A DNA stretch of 64,000 bases. It comes from Cristatella mucedo (taxonomy: Eukaryota > Bryozoa > Phylactolaemata > Cristatellidae). The stretch spans positions 5,262,001-5,326,000 of the forward strand of contig WPIO01000021.1 in the NCBI GenBank assembly GCA_009760855.2, given 5' to 3'. The position numbers and the translations under genes were made by a program. Positions 20,859-32,729 of this stretch are shown one piece after another. Under the pieces are notes generated by a model, which did no database searches, had not been told where the DNA came from, and worked only from the letters and a program-made list of their open reading frames with translations. Every line of letters starts with the position of its first letter. The stretch's first letter is position 1.

Positions 20859-21141
20859 ACGGATACATGTCCGGATATGATTTTAATTGGATCTTTTCAA
20901 AAGTGAAAGGTCAATTTATGTATTTTTATGTATTATGTATCAATGACAAGAGACGAATAGGTTTATAATAATACCTTTATATATTACAATAAATTGTAAA
21001 ATATATTTGTATAGTCAACCGATCCCTTACAATATATTGGTATTGTCAAACGAATCAGCAAATGTTTTGTAGCCAATATACCCATATTTATAGTATTTTT
21101 TATCTACAATGTATTGTTGGGCAGCCTTGTTTTATATATTG

Positions 21142-21190
21142 GCAGAAAAGCCTTAGTGGCTATTGCCACCGCTTGCAGTCAGTAAATACA
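21142..21190 (-). repeat. SINE tail fragment
   Basis: The sequence 'aaagccttagtggctattgc' then 'caccgcttgcagtcagtaaa' matches the distal part of the tRNA-derived SINE family in reverse orientation. It lies directly next to the hAT element and repeat D. Confidence 0.5.
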
Positions 21191-21205
21191 AGATTGTGTT
21201 ATGTG

Positions 21206-21535
21206 ACAGTGTCTCCGGCAACGGCTGTACTTGTGGAGTCTCATGGAGACACGTAGACACGAGCGGGCGAACGTGAGCTGTGAACGAGACTCTCCTTTAT
21301 TACCCAGCCGGGTGCATATACGAGCTGGGGCTGACTCACCACAGATAAGGAAGTGCATCTGTGGTGGGCCACACGCTTACGTCAAAGGCTACGTGGTTCA
21401 ACCACCCGCCGCAGGCAGGGCATACATCAGCGGCCGAGAAGCAGCAGGCTCGCGAAACAATTGCCCACTGCAGGATTCGAGCCCACGACTATGGATGTGA
21501 AGAGTGAGCGCCTTACCTTATCACGATATTACACC
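21206..21535. repeat. Dispersed repeat D, copy 2
   Basis: This is the partner of 552-962, sharing 'gtgtctccgg', 'gacgagcgggcgaacgtgag' and 'ctgactcaccacagataagg'. Unlike copy 1 it ends with 'gcaggattcgagcccacgac' and 'gtgagcgccttaccttatca', which in reverse looks like a tRNA-type B box and A box. The repeat may therefore carry a SINE head in reverse orientation. Confidence 0.7.
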
Positions 21536-21724
21536 AGGGTCAAAATGTTTCGGAAATATGGCGACTGTGGCTGAGAGGTATTTCTTAATCTTATGCCGTT
21601 GGTTCTAAAGAGTATCCTAGGCGGTTTCACTAAATTTCTTTGGCGTCGTTGCTCTGCGACAGCCAGGACATAAAGCGTACTATAAAATTAAAGGTTAGCT
21701 GACTCTAATAGCCTCATTTACATA

Positions 21725-21850
21725 GTGACTGAAGTGCCTTTACGGCTATTACCGCTGCTAGCAATAGTCATTGCAGGATCATCCTTTGCAGGACTCGAAC
21801 TCGCGACCTGAGTGTTAAAGAGCTAGCTCCGTACACCTGGGCTAAGTCCC
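21725..21850 (-). repeat. tRNA-derived SINE, reverse copy
   Basis: On the minus strand it reads 'cttagcccaggtgtacggag', then 'caggtcgcgagttcgagtcc' (a clear B box), then the 'ctattgctagcagcggtaat' and 'agccgtaaaggc' core. It is the clearest tRNA-like head in the window after the copy near 60905. Confidence 0.7.
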
Positions 21851-22344
21851 AAGTGAGTTAAAATTGCAAAAGGGACTGACCGCAGACCCAGTTTTCTACG
21901 GGGAACATCAAAGGAAAGGCGCCGGTAGATCTTCGGATATTGCCAATTCCCCAAGTGCACACAAAAGTTCTCCCAAGCAATTTGCACTGGCTTTAGATAA
22001 TGAGTTAGCCACCTCTCTTCCTCATATCCCTGTACATATAGAAACTGTTACAAATCCGCCAAGAAGCTAAGCACGATGTGTGGTTTTTGTTTATGTAGAC
22101 CGCAGTCGGTGACAGCACCTAAATGTTGTTATCTGCCAGTACTAGGCTGGGTGGCCCTCCCGGCCACCGGTTAGGCAATCTGAGCTCAGCTAGGCGTTGG
22201 CAACGGCGCCAACGAATGAGAGCGCAGCGTTCCGGTACCGCAGAGGACAGAAGCGGGCGACGTCTGCGGCGGGCAGTAGTGCTTCCGCCGGCTGTGGGTG
22301 TGGAGGAAATAAGCTGGCGGTGTTCCTCATTGGCTAGCGTGCTG

Positions 22345-22527
22345 TGCCGCTCGCGACGACAATTTAGACTACACGATGGAGACAGCTGCATGGAACACTT
22401 ACGTTGCAGTCTGTAATCGCTTTCTCGGTCTCCACAAGGTTGAGAACTACGAACAGCTAGTTCTGGCTCTCATAAAAAGATGCGACAATGTGATGAAGGC
22501 GGCCCTTTCAAGACAGTTTATTTAATA
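22345..22527 (+). pseudogene. Fragment of an uncharacterised metazoan repetitive gene family
   Basis: The plus strand reads DNLDYTMETAAWNTYVAVCN, then RFLGLHKVENYEQLVLALI, ending at TAA 22525-22527. The pattern 'aAW.sf..v..FLG..ka.NY..lV..l' belongs to the C-terminal half of a family of uncharacterised proteins multiplied in several invertebrate genomes. The N-terminal half of that family appears at 54960-56130. I know no function for it, and the continuation expected after this segment is absent. The match is from memory of the pattern, not a search. Confidence 0.45.
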
Positions 22528-22914
22528 CTAATTGGGACAAAAATTCAAGATGGGGAGCTTGACGCTCAGAGGAGCAAGGCGAACTCTTTCGCCTGGATGC
22601 ATACTGGGCTTTGTGTGACGTTATCGAGTAAAACGAATCTCGATGGAAATTGTTTTGAGAGCTCTTAGAAAGTCTTAAAATTCATCCGATGACCTACATC
22701 AGCTCATTTCTGCACCCATTTGAATTATCATTTTGTATGACGTATAAGTATTTGTAAATTTTGGTTTATTTGCTGTTCTTTCAGACTAAGCATGAACCAT
22801 CGCGTAACTAAGTAAATTTTTAAGTTGCCACTGTCGTAGTAAAAAAAGCAAGGCTTGCAGGGATAACGGGCATTCAAACTTGAAAAAATAACTATTAACC
22901 GCTTATTTCCCCTC

Positions 22915-24213
22915 TACCGTTCCTATCAAAGACACTGCAACGAGTCGTGGCAGGCCAGCTGAACTCGTATATTTAAACCTCGAGCCTTGCTTAGTAAGTT
23001 CCCCACTGGTTTTAGAGCTAATCTCCCGACAGTCATCATTGCTTCGGGTGATAACGACTGTAGGTAGAATCTCTCAGCTCGTTTTGCTCGATCTTCAGGC
23101 AGCTTGATATTACCCATCACCAAGTCATTCTCAAGCACCTCTCATATCGCCTGGGCATAACAGGTACTGCCCTGCAATGGTTCGTCTTTATCTCAGTGGT
23201 AGACTCGATAATTGGTGTGAACGGACAAAAATCGTCCAAGGAACCACTTATATGTATGGGGTACCTCAAGGCTCTGTGCTCCCTCCGGTACTTCATGATA
23301 TATACTTGCTGATGTGATTGTCCGACACAATCTAGGCTTTCACTTTGATGCAGATAACACTCAGTTGTACCTTCGCTTAGACCCCTCGCAGCACGTTAAA
23401 TTCTTCGAACTCTAGCTGCATTCATTTATGGTATTCGCACATGAATGGCAGTAAACTTTCTCAAAACTATAACAGTAATTAGCTAGTTATGGGGAAACCA
23501 CATGTAACTGAGAAATTAAAAAAGCTCAACACTCAAAATAGGCTCTCGCTGCATGTTGCATCTGCACACAATCTGGGTGGGTGTCCTGTTCCAAAGTGTA
23601 CTTTCATTAGACGACCACACCAGCTCCAGTCAAGCCTGCCCACATGCAGTTATGTGACATGGCTAAAACTCGGGCTTGTCTAGACTAGGATACTACGTCT
23701 AAATTGGTGTAGCATTTGTGACATCCCGTCTACACCTCTGTAACTCCCTGCTTGTGAGTTGGAGCAGCTAGGTTTGTCGTGAGCATAGCAGTTGCCTTAT
23801 CTCGTCGACCTGCACTGGCTTCCAATCGAGCAGAGCAAGCTCCAAGGCCGCCTTCTAGTTTAGGTCACTTTAATGTTCAACCTGCTAATAGATCTAATCC
23901 CCACCGGGAAAAGCATCGCACCACCTTAAGATCATAGAAGACCATACCTTTAGTTTATATGTTCCCAACGCCTGGAATTCAGTCCCGATTGACGTCACAA
24001 AATCCCCCGATTTGACAAAATTAAGTCGCTAAAACCTATTTGGCTGCATTAGGTGGATCCGCGAGATTCATCCTTGACAAACTAATGCATGCTGACAGTG
24101 TGTGCTGCCATTAACCATATTTGCATGCTGAATATGCGTTATGTCAACTCGAACCATGTTATCATTGAGCATGCTACCATTAACCATTCGGTCATGCTTC
24201 CTTTGCAGCAAAT
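22915..24213 (+). mobile_element. L2-like LINE (family A), decayed
   Basis: Beginning near 22945, it aligns in order with the RT region of the copy at 15021-16566: VAGQLNSYI, then the 'ttttagagctaatctcccga' stretch, then 'acctcaaggctctgtgctcc', 'cactttgatgcagataacac' (the former YADDT site, now DADNT) and the 3' region to 'ttgcagcaaatgtaag'. It is full of indels and lacks the hairpin tail. Confidence 0.85.
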
Positions 24214-24525
24214 GTAAGCTGTTCGCTATAGACATGCTATCACAACATTTGGATACAACTTGCAGTCAGCATTCTAACCAAATATTCTCCCACTGGACCA
24301 AAAGTTTGGCAACTGGCTTTTTTCAAGTCAATTAGCCAGAAAATTTATAAATATCCCATCAGCTCATGTACCTCCATTTATTACAAGCGCGTGCTGCGAT
24401 AAATCTCACGGTATGGCAATGTATCCAAAATCAATTTTTCCCCCATTCCAAACTGCCAGTTCCTCACTAGACACGACAGGGCTAGAGAAGATGTCCAATA
24501 AGTGGTCACGTAAATGTAATAGTTT

Positions 24526-24535
24526 TTTATTTATT
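24526..24535 (-). terminator. Overlapping poly(A) signals for the SNF gene
   Basis: The minus strand reads AATAAATAAA here, two overlapping AATAAA hexamers about 790 bases after the SNF stop. I saw no nearer canonical signal on this strand, so it is the likely 3' end. Confidence 0.5.
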
Positions 24536-25320
24536 GAACACAAGTAATTTGTCAGTTGCATAGGCTCATATATGCAAATAAAGGCAGTCAGAGAAACCTG
24601 CACGATCAGACAAACCTTAAATGAAGGGCCTCTAATTTCGAGCCGAAGGATATTGGTCCTTGATCCTCTCGCCACGGCACGTAATACAAATATCATTATG
24701 CAGCAATATATTATCACCTTCCCATGCTACGAGCAGCAACAGCAGTCACGAGGCAGACTATCAACGAGAGTCTTCTAAATGGACGTCTAGTTAAATCTTC
24801 ATCAAGCATTTCGAACCGAGCAATGCTCACCGAAACTCAGCAATCTACACGAGGCACCTCATTACCTACATTGACTTTATACCAGCCGAATAACCCCACG
24901 GAGAAGTCAAGGGTGCAGTGTGCACAGTTCCTGCACCGGACGTAAGAATGGCAGTCCTCGAGGCAACGCAGATGATAAATCAAGGCTGGCGTGAATATGA
25001 GCCACGAGCCTGCCGTTCTAGTGGTACAGCTACAACAAGCACCCAGCCGAATGCAATGCCGGTGCCAATAAATGAGATGGTAAAAACGAAGCCAATATCA
25101 TCCAGCTCTGTGCAATGCTGGGTATATTTACATAGGACAAGCCGTCCGACCAATAATGTACAGCATCTTGACAATGAAGCAGCCTTACCTTTACAGTACA
25201 AATGAAACAAGGTCAAGTCAACTAAGCACAAAGCATACAGCAAGTGGCATCAGATCAAATATGTAGTATCTGTTCTTATGCTCAGCCACTTAGACCAGAG
25301 GGTCTTTAAAAAGGAAAGGA

Positions 25321-25480
25321 CTACTTTTTAGCAAAAGTTATTCTCATGGCATGGTTGGGAGTAATTTTGAAACTCTGCAGAGCATCTTTGGCAGCACCGG
25401 ACTGAACCTCATTCTCGAATTCCACAAATGCAATATCATGCCGGTTAGGCACCAAGCGAACCTCCGTGAAACCGGGGAAT
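25321..25480 (-). CDS. snf: SNF gene, last coding exon (RRM2 second half)
   Basis: After acceptor 'cttttgcag' it encodes [20 protein letters not shown], then [20 protein letters not shown], to a TAG at 25321-25323. The first base completes the Gln codon begun in the previous exon. Confidence 0.95.
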
Positions 25481-28400
25481 CTGCAAAAGATAAGCACGGT
25501 TAACTGCCAGCTCTAGAATATTTGCCAGCTGCAGCTGCCAAACAAAATGGGCGACATGAGCCAAGACAGGCCTTCGCTCCAACGGCTGGCGGCAGCGCAC
25601 ATACTGATTGAACAGCATAGACAGCATCATTTCATTCGTCTCTTCCGGGAGGTTGGTCAAGAACAAGATCTGATTTGGTGGCTGCTCGGGCATCACTGCA
25701 GGCTGTGCCGGTTGCGGTGCCACTACAGCACAAGTATACAAAGACTTGCATCAACCGGTACCCTCGTGGCAGGTTCGGCACTGAGATGCACTGCCAAACC
25801 TTTCACACGCAATTGCAAGGATTGCGATAAGAGCAAGCGATCGACCAGCTAAGATAGACAAAGAGTTCACGTAAAGCTGGCCCCTTATCACACAAGTTAC
25901 TATGTGTCGGCTTACAACTCCCTTATAACGCGCACACAAGATTAAAACGATACCGTCACGTGGACAGGACTCACCAGTAGCAGCTTGAGGAAGGCCACCC
26001 GTTGGCGGCTGTGCCCCTGCAGCAGCTGCAGCCGCTGCTAGCCCCGCAGCAGCTTGTCTGAAATTCACAAGCAGAAGTGTTTGGACGCTGCAGAAGAGAC
26101 TACAGATAGTGCTTGAAGAGCTGCCGTGGGCGAATCCAACACAAAGCACCCAGCTCACTTGATCTTCTTCTTTTTCTTGGCTGGCTGCTCCTCTTCCTTG
26201 ACCTTTTTGGGCCTTTCGACGAATGTACCCTTCATTTTTGCAATGACGTCCGAATCTCGTTTCGCATAGCTAATCCTCTGAAAACAAAACATTGCTAGTC
26301 TTTCACCGAGCACGTTTGGAGACAAAGCGACCGCCTGACGGCACGACGACTGCAGATGAATCAAGTCTACAGACAGAGGCCAAAAACCTAACGCTTTTCA
26401 AAATGCACAGCCCAGCGTCATCTCTTTCACTGGGTCGAATGGAAAACCTGGCACACAATGGGCCCCAAAAGTTTCTATGCATCGGGTTTATCGATCTGAG
26501 TTCTGTTGTTGCTAATTATCGTATTCGAGTAAGTTATTATGCTACACTATTAAATTGTAACAATTTGTCAATACATTTTTGGCCTAGTCACACTTTGCTA
26601 AGCTTGGCTTTGAGTAACATGCATTCAATAACAAAACCAACGGTTTCGATGATAGGCATATGTGGTCACATGACTATTCAACACCAAAGGTCATCAAGCA
26701 AATCCTAGTTTTGGCCATTTCGATATCGATGCCACGGCAAATTGATAAGTAAAGCAACCCGTGACCTGTAGATGCTAGCAGAGCCATATTGACGTTTGGA
26801 ATGCGACCAGAACAAGTTGCCAGCTGCAGCTTTCTGAGGGTACAAGAATGGTTTTGATGTCACTCCACGGAGATGCCAATTCAAACCGATAAAACTCAGG
26901 GCAGCTTAAGATCTCACCTGTTAGTAACATGATTTGGAAACATCTGGACCAAGGTAGAATAAAGGCACTGCCACACTCGAGTAACTATTCAGAGACTGAA
27001 TCCTGAAAATTAAGGCTCCGAAGGACAGGTTTGCCACTGCTAAACTGCACAGCAAGAGCCTGCCAAGCTACCAGAACGGTGGCAAGTCAAAATACCGGAG
27101 TAGAGGGCAAAATAAACAAGGAATGAATGCATGGGTGGCACACAAAAGTAAGGCTGGATTTTGCTACCGGATACCAGCACTGGATAGCTGCACCGTGGAA
27201 CGGACTGATGGGTTAAAATGTAATCTCTTTGGCTGCAACAAGTGAAAGAAGTACGTTTGCCGGTGAGTGAAGCTCACGTTGACTGTTGCCATGGAAAGAT
27301 TGTGAAATTCGGCGATAGAAGCATAAGTGTATGGGACTGCTTCTCAAGTTCCAGCGTTGGGCGTCTGCACGGGATTCAAGGAATCACGAATCAGAGCCTA
27401 ACTCATTTGGCAGAATCTCGGCTTGCCATCTGCTTAGGCTGGCAATTCACGGTTATCATTAACAGCAGGACAACAGCTTGGAGTCAATTGAGATCATGCA
27501 GTGACCAAGCCAAAGCCAGGACTTGAAACCTGTAGAACATCTGTGGGACAAATCGAACGCACTGAAGGTTCAGAGCTCTCTGGCGCATGAAACCCGATGA
27601 GTTGTTTGAGGTTTAGAAGGCTTGCTTAAGGTCTAATTCTTTCAGAAACGTGCCGGAAGCTGGTTGAGTCAATGCCGAAACGATTGAAAGATATGAAATG
27701 TGATACCATGACGAATTGATGGTACCCAACAAATTACACGTAATCATCTATTTCTTAGCTTATCCGAATAACAAAAACTGCTCTAGATTTAGATCCAATC
27801 TCAAATCTTGCTTTCAATAAAACCGGGTGCTAGTGGCAGGTGCACAAAAACTAAAGGAGGGCATTGCATCTGGTATGATTGCTAGCAAAACTGATGCCGT
27901 GTAACTTTTTAGTGATGAGAGAACACGTCTTCAGAGATTACTTCTACAGCTTTCTATTATAGCTGCAGTTCGATCGTTTCCCGAAAAAGCCTTTGGGCAA
28001 GGACCGATGACTTACTTGGCTGCCCATTGTAGTTAAAGTGGATCGTGAGCAATCTCCACTAAAACACAAAATGGGATAGCATTCTACCCTTGGATCCAAG
28101 CAGCTTAACCGTATCCCATTTGCCACACACGTTCGAATAAAAAAATATACTGCCTGCAGAGTTTCGACTCAGGGAGAAGTAGAACGATCACCAGCGACAG
28201 TAGGCAGCACCGGACTACTAGCGACGGCCAGGACTGGCCAGACCACCGACATCAAGACTTCGGCAATTATCGTTGCAATGGCTACTCAATACGACAACCA
28301 TGAGAATGCACAGGCCAGGCACCTGGTTGCTATATAAAAATACGCGAGCATCTTAAGGGGGGGGGGGGGTACTGCACTTCAATTGTTTAGGTCCTATCTC

Positions 28401-31400
28401 AGTTGAAGACTCCAATGTATAGACACGAACAAAGCTCATCAGAGGAACCACTGAAGTAGCTAAGGGCTCTGTGCTTCGTCCGGTTTTCCAGTTGATACTC
28501 TCCCTTTTGTCGATGTGATCGCCAAGCACACTTCAAGCTTCCACTTCAACACAGACGACGCTCAGTTGTACCTCTGCTTTGATCCCTCCAGCACTTAGAA
28601 CAGCATTTGGTGGGTCCCTGTGATTCGTCCTTGATGTGCTTATGCGTGCTGACACTGCATGCTGCCACTAACCACATTTGCATGCTGACTCTGTGCATGT
28701 CACCCCTAACAATGTTATTAATTTTGTTTGTTTATCAAGCATGATATTACCCACCATTCAATTGCATTTCCCTTTGCAGCAAATGTAAAGCGCCTAGAAA
28801 GAGATTGAGTTCTCTGAGGGCGCTTTATCAAGTGCATTATTATTATTAGCACTCGAAATTTCTCTATTTAAACTCCCTTGCTGCACGTATTGCAGACATC
28901 AGCACATGGATGGCAGCAAACTTTCCTAAACTGAATGATACAATTAACTTACTGGGTATGGGCAAACCAAATGCAACGTAAAAATTGGAAAACCGAACGC
29001 TTAAACTAGGCCATGCCAGCATATCTTCTGTTCTCTGCACGAAATCTACGTTCCTAATACAGCTCCCAAGTAACCTATAAATAGACGACCACACCAGTTT
29101 CAGCCAAGTTTGCCTACTTTCCATTATATAACATATCTAGACACGGATACCACATCTAAACAGGTCCATGCATCTGTGACATCCGTCTTGACTTCTGTAG
29201 CTCACTGCTTTCCGGACTACCGGCCTGTGCAATCTGGCGCTAAGAGCTGGTGCAAAACTAGGCAGCGAGGCTTGTCTGTCGCACACCACTTCTAGCTGAC
29301 TTGCACTGGCTCCCAGTCAAACAGTGCACTGGCATCAAGGTTCTGTCACTAACTTGTAGGTCCATTAATTCTTTAGCTCCAGACTATCTATCAGATCTAC
29401 CCCCCTGTCTTACCGCCAGTCTAAGCACCATTCCACCTGCTCATCCGAATTCACTCCTAGCTGGCGATACATCCCCTGACTTGACGAGATTAAAAAAAGG
29501 CTATAACACATCTCTTTAACACAGCATTTAGAGGGTCCTTGTGATTCGTCCTTAGCGTGTTTATACATGCCGACCCTGTTGCACGTCACCTCTATCATTG
29601 TCATGCTTGTCACTCAGCATGCTACCACTAACGATTCAACCATGCTTATTTTGCAGCACATGTCAAGTGCCTAAAAAGAGGTTTAGGTTGAGGGCGCTAT
29701 ACAGTTGTTTATTGTAAAAGGGGGTCAAGCAAGCGCACGGCCCAAGCTAAGGCTCGCAAGCTAGGAAGTATACTGTAAAGAGTAGCCCCGGCTTATTTCC
29801 TGCTACAGTACTCATAAGTAATCAAGTGCTGGTAAGATTTTCTATTATGACTTATTTCGTAACACGTTCTACTGGAGCTAGCTTTTGAGCGCTCCACCAA
29901 TAGGATGGCAGCCAATTGCACTCCAGCCTTGGGGGCCGGGGAGCAAATGACCGTTGTCCACCTGAGGCTACAGATTTGCTCAGTTCCATCAATGTCCGAT
30001 CTATTGCACAGGGCACATCGGCAGGCAAGTGGGTGCATCTCAACAGTAAACCTGCCCGGTACACCATAATTCCAACTAGTCCCTGCCTGGCGTGCCGCCC
30101 TGCCCTTCTTTTCATGCTCTTAGCTAACTCGACAGTGCTGTTTGATGGAATTCCATGCTCTTCTCTGGTTTTGGCCACTCTTGACGGAGGAAGTGGGACG
30201 AGTAGAGAATAATTCGACCAAGGCACCTCGCTAGATTAGAAGCAGGTGACAGGCTAACCTAAACCAATGTTCTACACCAAACAATTGCAAGCTCACCATA
30301 GCAAGTCACACATCACGAGAGCAAACTCCCACTGACATTAAACGTTGTTCAGGGCCAAGCCAACATTGCTCGGCATGCAATGTTGTAACCGTGCAAGCAG
30401 CAAGCCACACAGATGCTGATGGCCACAGAGAATAACGAATTGCAGCATGCTGTCAGTTGACATGCATATCACGAAGAGCAAGTCAAGCACAGACCACAGG
30501 CAGCCGCAAGTCCGAAGCTGCATGCACTGAGCCTAAAAGATTGCAATTGCAGATTCTGGAGTAAAGATCAGTCATCTACATTCTTGGTCATTAGTACTTG
30601 CATGAATCTGTTAGCACCAAACCGAATATATCAAAGGTCTTTGACGGCTATACGGCACTGGCTGCTGTTGAACAATAGTCAAACCACTAACTACAGAATT
30701 CGACGTCAAGGAACTCGGCTAACCATATAGCTGCTACAGGCTCATACAAACATCTTATTTGGCACAACTTTAGGCTTTATAGATCTACACTGGTCATACT
30801 ATGAACACGATGAAAAATATATAATCTTGACAGAAAAGTCGAGAGCAATCAGTCAATGGAACTAGACATAGGCTGACTGACACATGTACATGCTCCACTA
30901 CGAGCAAGGTGCTGGTCTGGATAGCCGTATAGCACCAGCCATATCAAGGACAGCCGCTGTACTCACCATAGGTTTATCATAAAATGGAAAGCCTTGCATC
31001 GATTGCAAAGCTTTCGTTGCGCTGTTTATATCCTTGAAAATGACGAATGCTTGCCCCCTCATTTTGAGGGTCTTTAAGGCAACAATATCCAAGATTTGGC
31101 CGAACTGTGAGAATATGGCATACAAAGACTTCTTAAGCTCTAAAAGTAAAACAATCGCATGAATAATAATAAATTTGTACAGCACCCTCAGAGAACTTAA
31201 TTCTTTTTAGGGACTTTACAGGTGCTGTAAAAGAAGTCCGATCACATATTTAGTGTTAAATGCACAATGCCAACAAGCATAACATAAAGGTGACATTCAG
31301 TGTCAGCATGCATAAACACACAAAGGACGAATCACAAGGAACCAACTCAATGCTGTGATAAACAGATGCATTTTCTGCTAATTTTTAAATGTCGTCAGGG

Positions 31401-32729
31401 GATGCGTGACATCAGTCGGGAGTGAGTTCTAGGCTTTTGGAGCATACGAACTAAAGGCATTGTCTCTAAACCATTTAAAGTTCATACGAGGTATAGCCAA
31501 ACAATTTTGATTCAGAAAAGCAGGTGGTACGATGCCTAGCTTGGTCGTGGAGTAGTTTTGAAAGGTAGGCTGGAGCCAGAGAATGAACGGACCTAAATCA
31601 CATCTTAGCTATGAAGCTGATGTGGTCGTCTATTGAACCAACACTTGAGAACAGGACACACTTTGTGCAAATGCTACAGGAGATATGCTGGCAAAGCAGA
31701 GTCGGAGCACCAAGCTTTCTTATTTCTGAGCAACGCTCCATGTCAGCAATAAACACAGCAAGGGATTCTAGAATATGATATGCTGGAGGGATCCAAGCAA
31801 AGATAAAACTGAGTGTCATCTGCATAGAAGTGAAAGCCTAGGATGTGCCTGGCTATCACATCGGCAAGAGGGAGAGTATAAACTGTGAAAAGAAGTGGAC
31901 CAAGCACAGAGGTAGGATGTAAGTCAGTGGTTCCACGAATGATCTTTGTCGGTTCTTCAATAGCCTGGAGTCTCAACGTGATAGGACGTGAACCATGGCA
32001 GTGCAAAGCCAGTGATCGCCAGGCGAAACGTCCGAAGACATGGTGATCAATAGAATAAAACGCTACGGAAAGATCAAGTAGAACAAGCCGAGGGAGACTT
32101 TACCTACATTGGGAGAAGGTTGAAACAGAGGGAGGGTGGGCGGGAAGTGATCGCAATCGACTGGTGTCAAGCCAACTCATATCTCTATGCGACCACTACA
32201 TGTACAATTAAAGGGTATTTCGTGTACATATATATAAATAAATAAATTTATATATAAATATATATATATATATAACGTATATATAAGGCAGGCTTGGTAG
32301 GACCATGGAATTTGCGAGCACACCGTAAACAGCATGGTCCCTAGACGACGTATTCACGGATTTCAACAAAATTTCTGTAACCGCATTCTCACGAATTCAT
32401 TCGGCAACTTAAATACAATCCACCAGTCGTCGCTTAAAGCTGGGGCAGCACGCGTACTCCGTGGACAGTAAGCCTGTCTTTATTTTTCAATTACAGCGCG
32501 ATACACCCGTGCTAATAAGCTAGCGAGTTATCGAAAAACCACAGCGAGAGGTAGTAGCGCACCGATTTCGCTATTACCGGTGTCGGTAAATTTACGATTT
32601 CGCCGCTACTGACGAAGGAGACGCGCCTTCTACGCCATGTCCGGCCAAAAAATGCTATCACCTACCTTCTTTCTTTATCTTTTCGTTGAGGTTGTTGATA
32701 TATATAGTGTAATTAGGCGGAACACTCAT
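25321..32729 (-). CDS. snf: U1A/U2B''-type spliceosomal protein (SNF), whole gene
   Basis: Six coding exons, 32729-32666, 31139-30967, 26277-26159, 26057-25975, 25722-25605 and 25480-25321, give 717 nt, or 238 aa plus stop, with all phases consistent. Two RNA-recognition motifs are present. RRM1 carries RNP2 (YTIYINNL) and RNP1 (RGQAFVIF) plus the [11 protein letters not shown] segment. RRM2 carries [15 protein letters not shown] and [12 protein letters not shown] Lys/Glu-rich stretch and an Ala/Gln/Pro linker separate them. Family members bind U1 snRNA stem-loop II and/or U2 snRNA stem-loop IV in the nucleus. 'DIVALKT' in RRM1 resembles U2B'', while '[12 protein letters not shown]' resembles U1A, as expected for the single dual-role invertebrate protein. 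The gene lies head to head with VPS26. Confidence 0.95.
25605..25722 (-). CDS. snf: SNF gene, coding exon 5 (RRM2 first half)
   Basis: It encodes a Pro/Gln-rich lead and then [20 protein letters not shown] and SMLFN. The acceptor is 'tgctgtag'; the donor is 'gtatgt'. It starts two bases into a codon and leaves two bases. Confidence 0.92.
25975..26057 (-). CDS. snf: SNF gene, coding exon 4 (linker)
   Basis: A short exon between 'tttcag' and 'gtgagt' encodes an Ala-rich run and [14 protein letters not shown], the low-complexity linker between the two RRMs. Support comes from phase and splice sites rather than sequence conservation. Confidence 0.85.
26159..26277 (-). CDS. snf: SNF gene, coding exon 3 (end of RRM1 and basic linker)
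   Basis: It encodes [20 protein letters not shown] and then a Lys/Glu-rich stretch ending KKKKKI. The acceptor is 'gttttcag'; the donor is 'gtgagc'. An in-frame TGA lies just past the donor, confirming that the frame must leave here. Confidence 0.95.
28374..29715 (+). mobile_element. L2-like LINE (family A) in SNF intron 2, with a nested copy
   Basis: The host copy runs 28374-28595 and resumes at 28854. Pieces follow the family A order: 'aggtcctatctcagttgaag', 'cagacgacgctcagttgtac', then after the interruption 'cacatggatggcagcaaact', [19 protein letters not shown] and a degenerate hairpin near 29665. It is heavily decayed. Confidence 0.85.
28596..28847 (+). mobile_element. Short 5'-truncated L2 copy nested in an L2 copy
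   Basis: This 252-bp insert consists only of the family A 3' end, including the hairpin and (ATT)n tail. AGCACT flanks it at 28590-28595 and 28848-28853, a 6-bp target duplication. The host sequence reads continuously across the junction if the insert is removed. Confidence 0.9.
30967..31139 (-). CDS. snf: SNF gene, coding exon 2 (core of RRM1)
   Basis: It encodes [20 protein letters not shown], the RNP1 motif RGQAFVIF and [18 protein letters not shown]. The acceptor is 'acttttag'; the donor 'gtgagt' follows the Met codon directly. Confidence 0.96.
31165..32105 (-). mobile_element. L2-like LINE (family A), decayed, in SNF intron 1
   Basis: An (ATT)-type tail and hairpin region at 31165-31235 are followed by the reverse of the family A ORF, including [19 protein letters not shown] at about 31850-31790 with the Asp pair intact. 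Frame breaks occur on both sides. Confidence 0.88.
32225..32285. repeat. AT-rich microsatellite
   Basis: 'tatataaataaataaattta' passes into a (TA)n run, between the L2 copy and SNF exon 1. Confidence 0.9.
32666..32729 (-). CDS. snf: SNF gene, coding exon 1
   Basis: The ATG at 32729 starts [20 protein letters not shown], which holds the RNP2 motif of RRM1. The donor is 'gtaggt' at 32665. The leftover G joins the next exon to give Glu. The exon is only 64 coding bases and is identified by the invariant 'N-Y/H-T-I-Y-I-N-N-L' motif. Confidence 0.95.

Larger units (their letters stand above)
18843..21129 (-). mobile_element. hAT-superfamily DNA transposon with perfect 8-bp target duplication
   Basis: The left end reads CAAGGCTTCGCACAATAATA. 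The right end, read on the minus strand, is CAAGGCTGCCCAACAATACA, so the termini are imperfect inverted repeats. TTTTATAT stands on both sides (18835-18842 and 21130-21137); 8 bp is the hAT hallmark. The total length is 2287 bp. The transposase runs on the minus strand and is broken. Confidence 0.95.
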
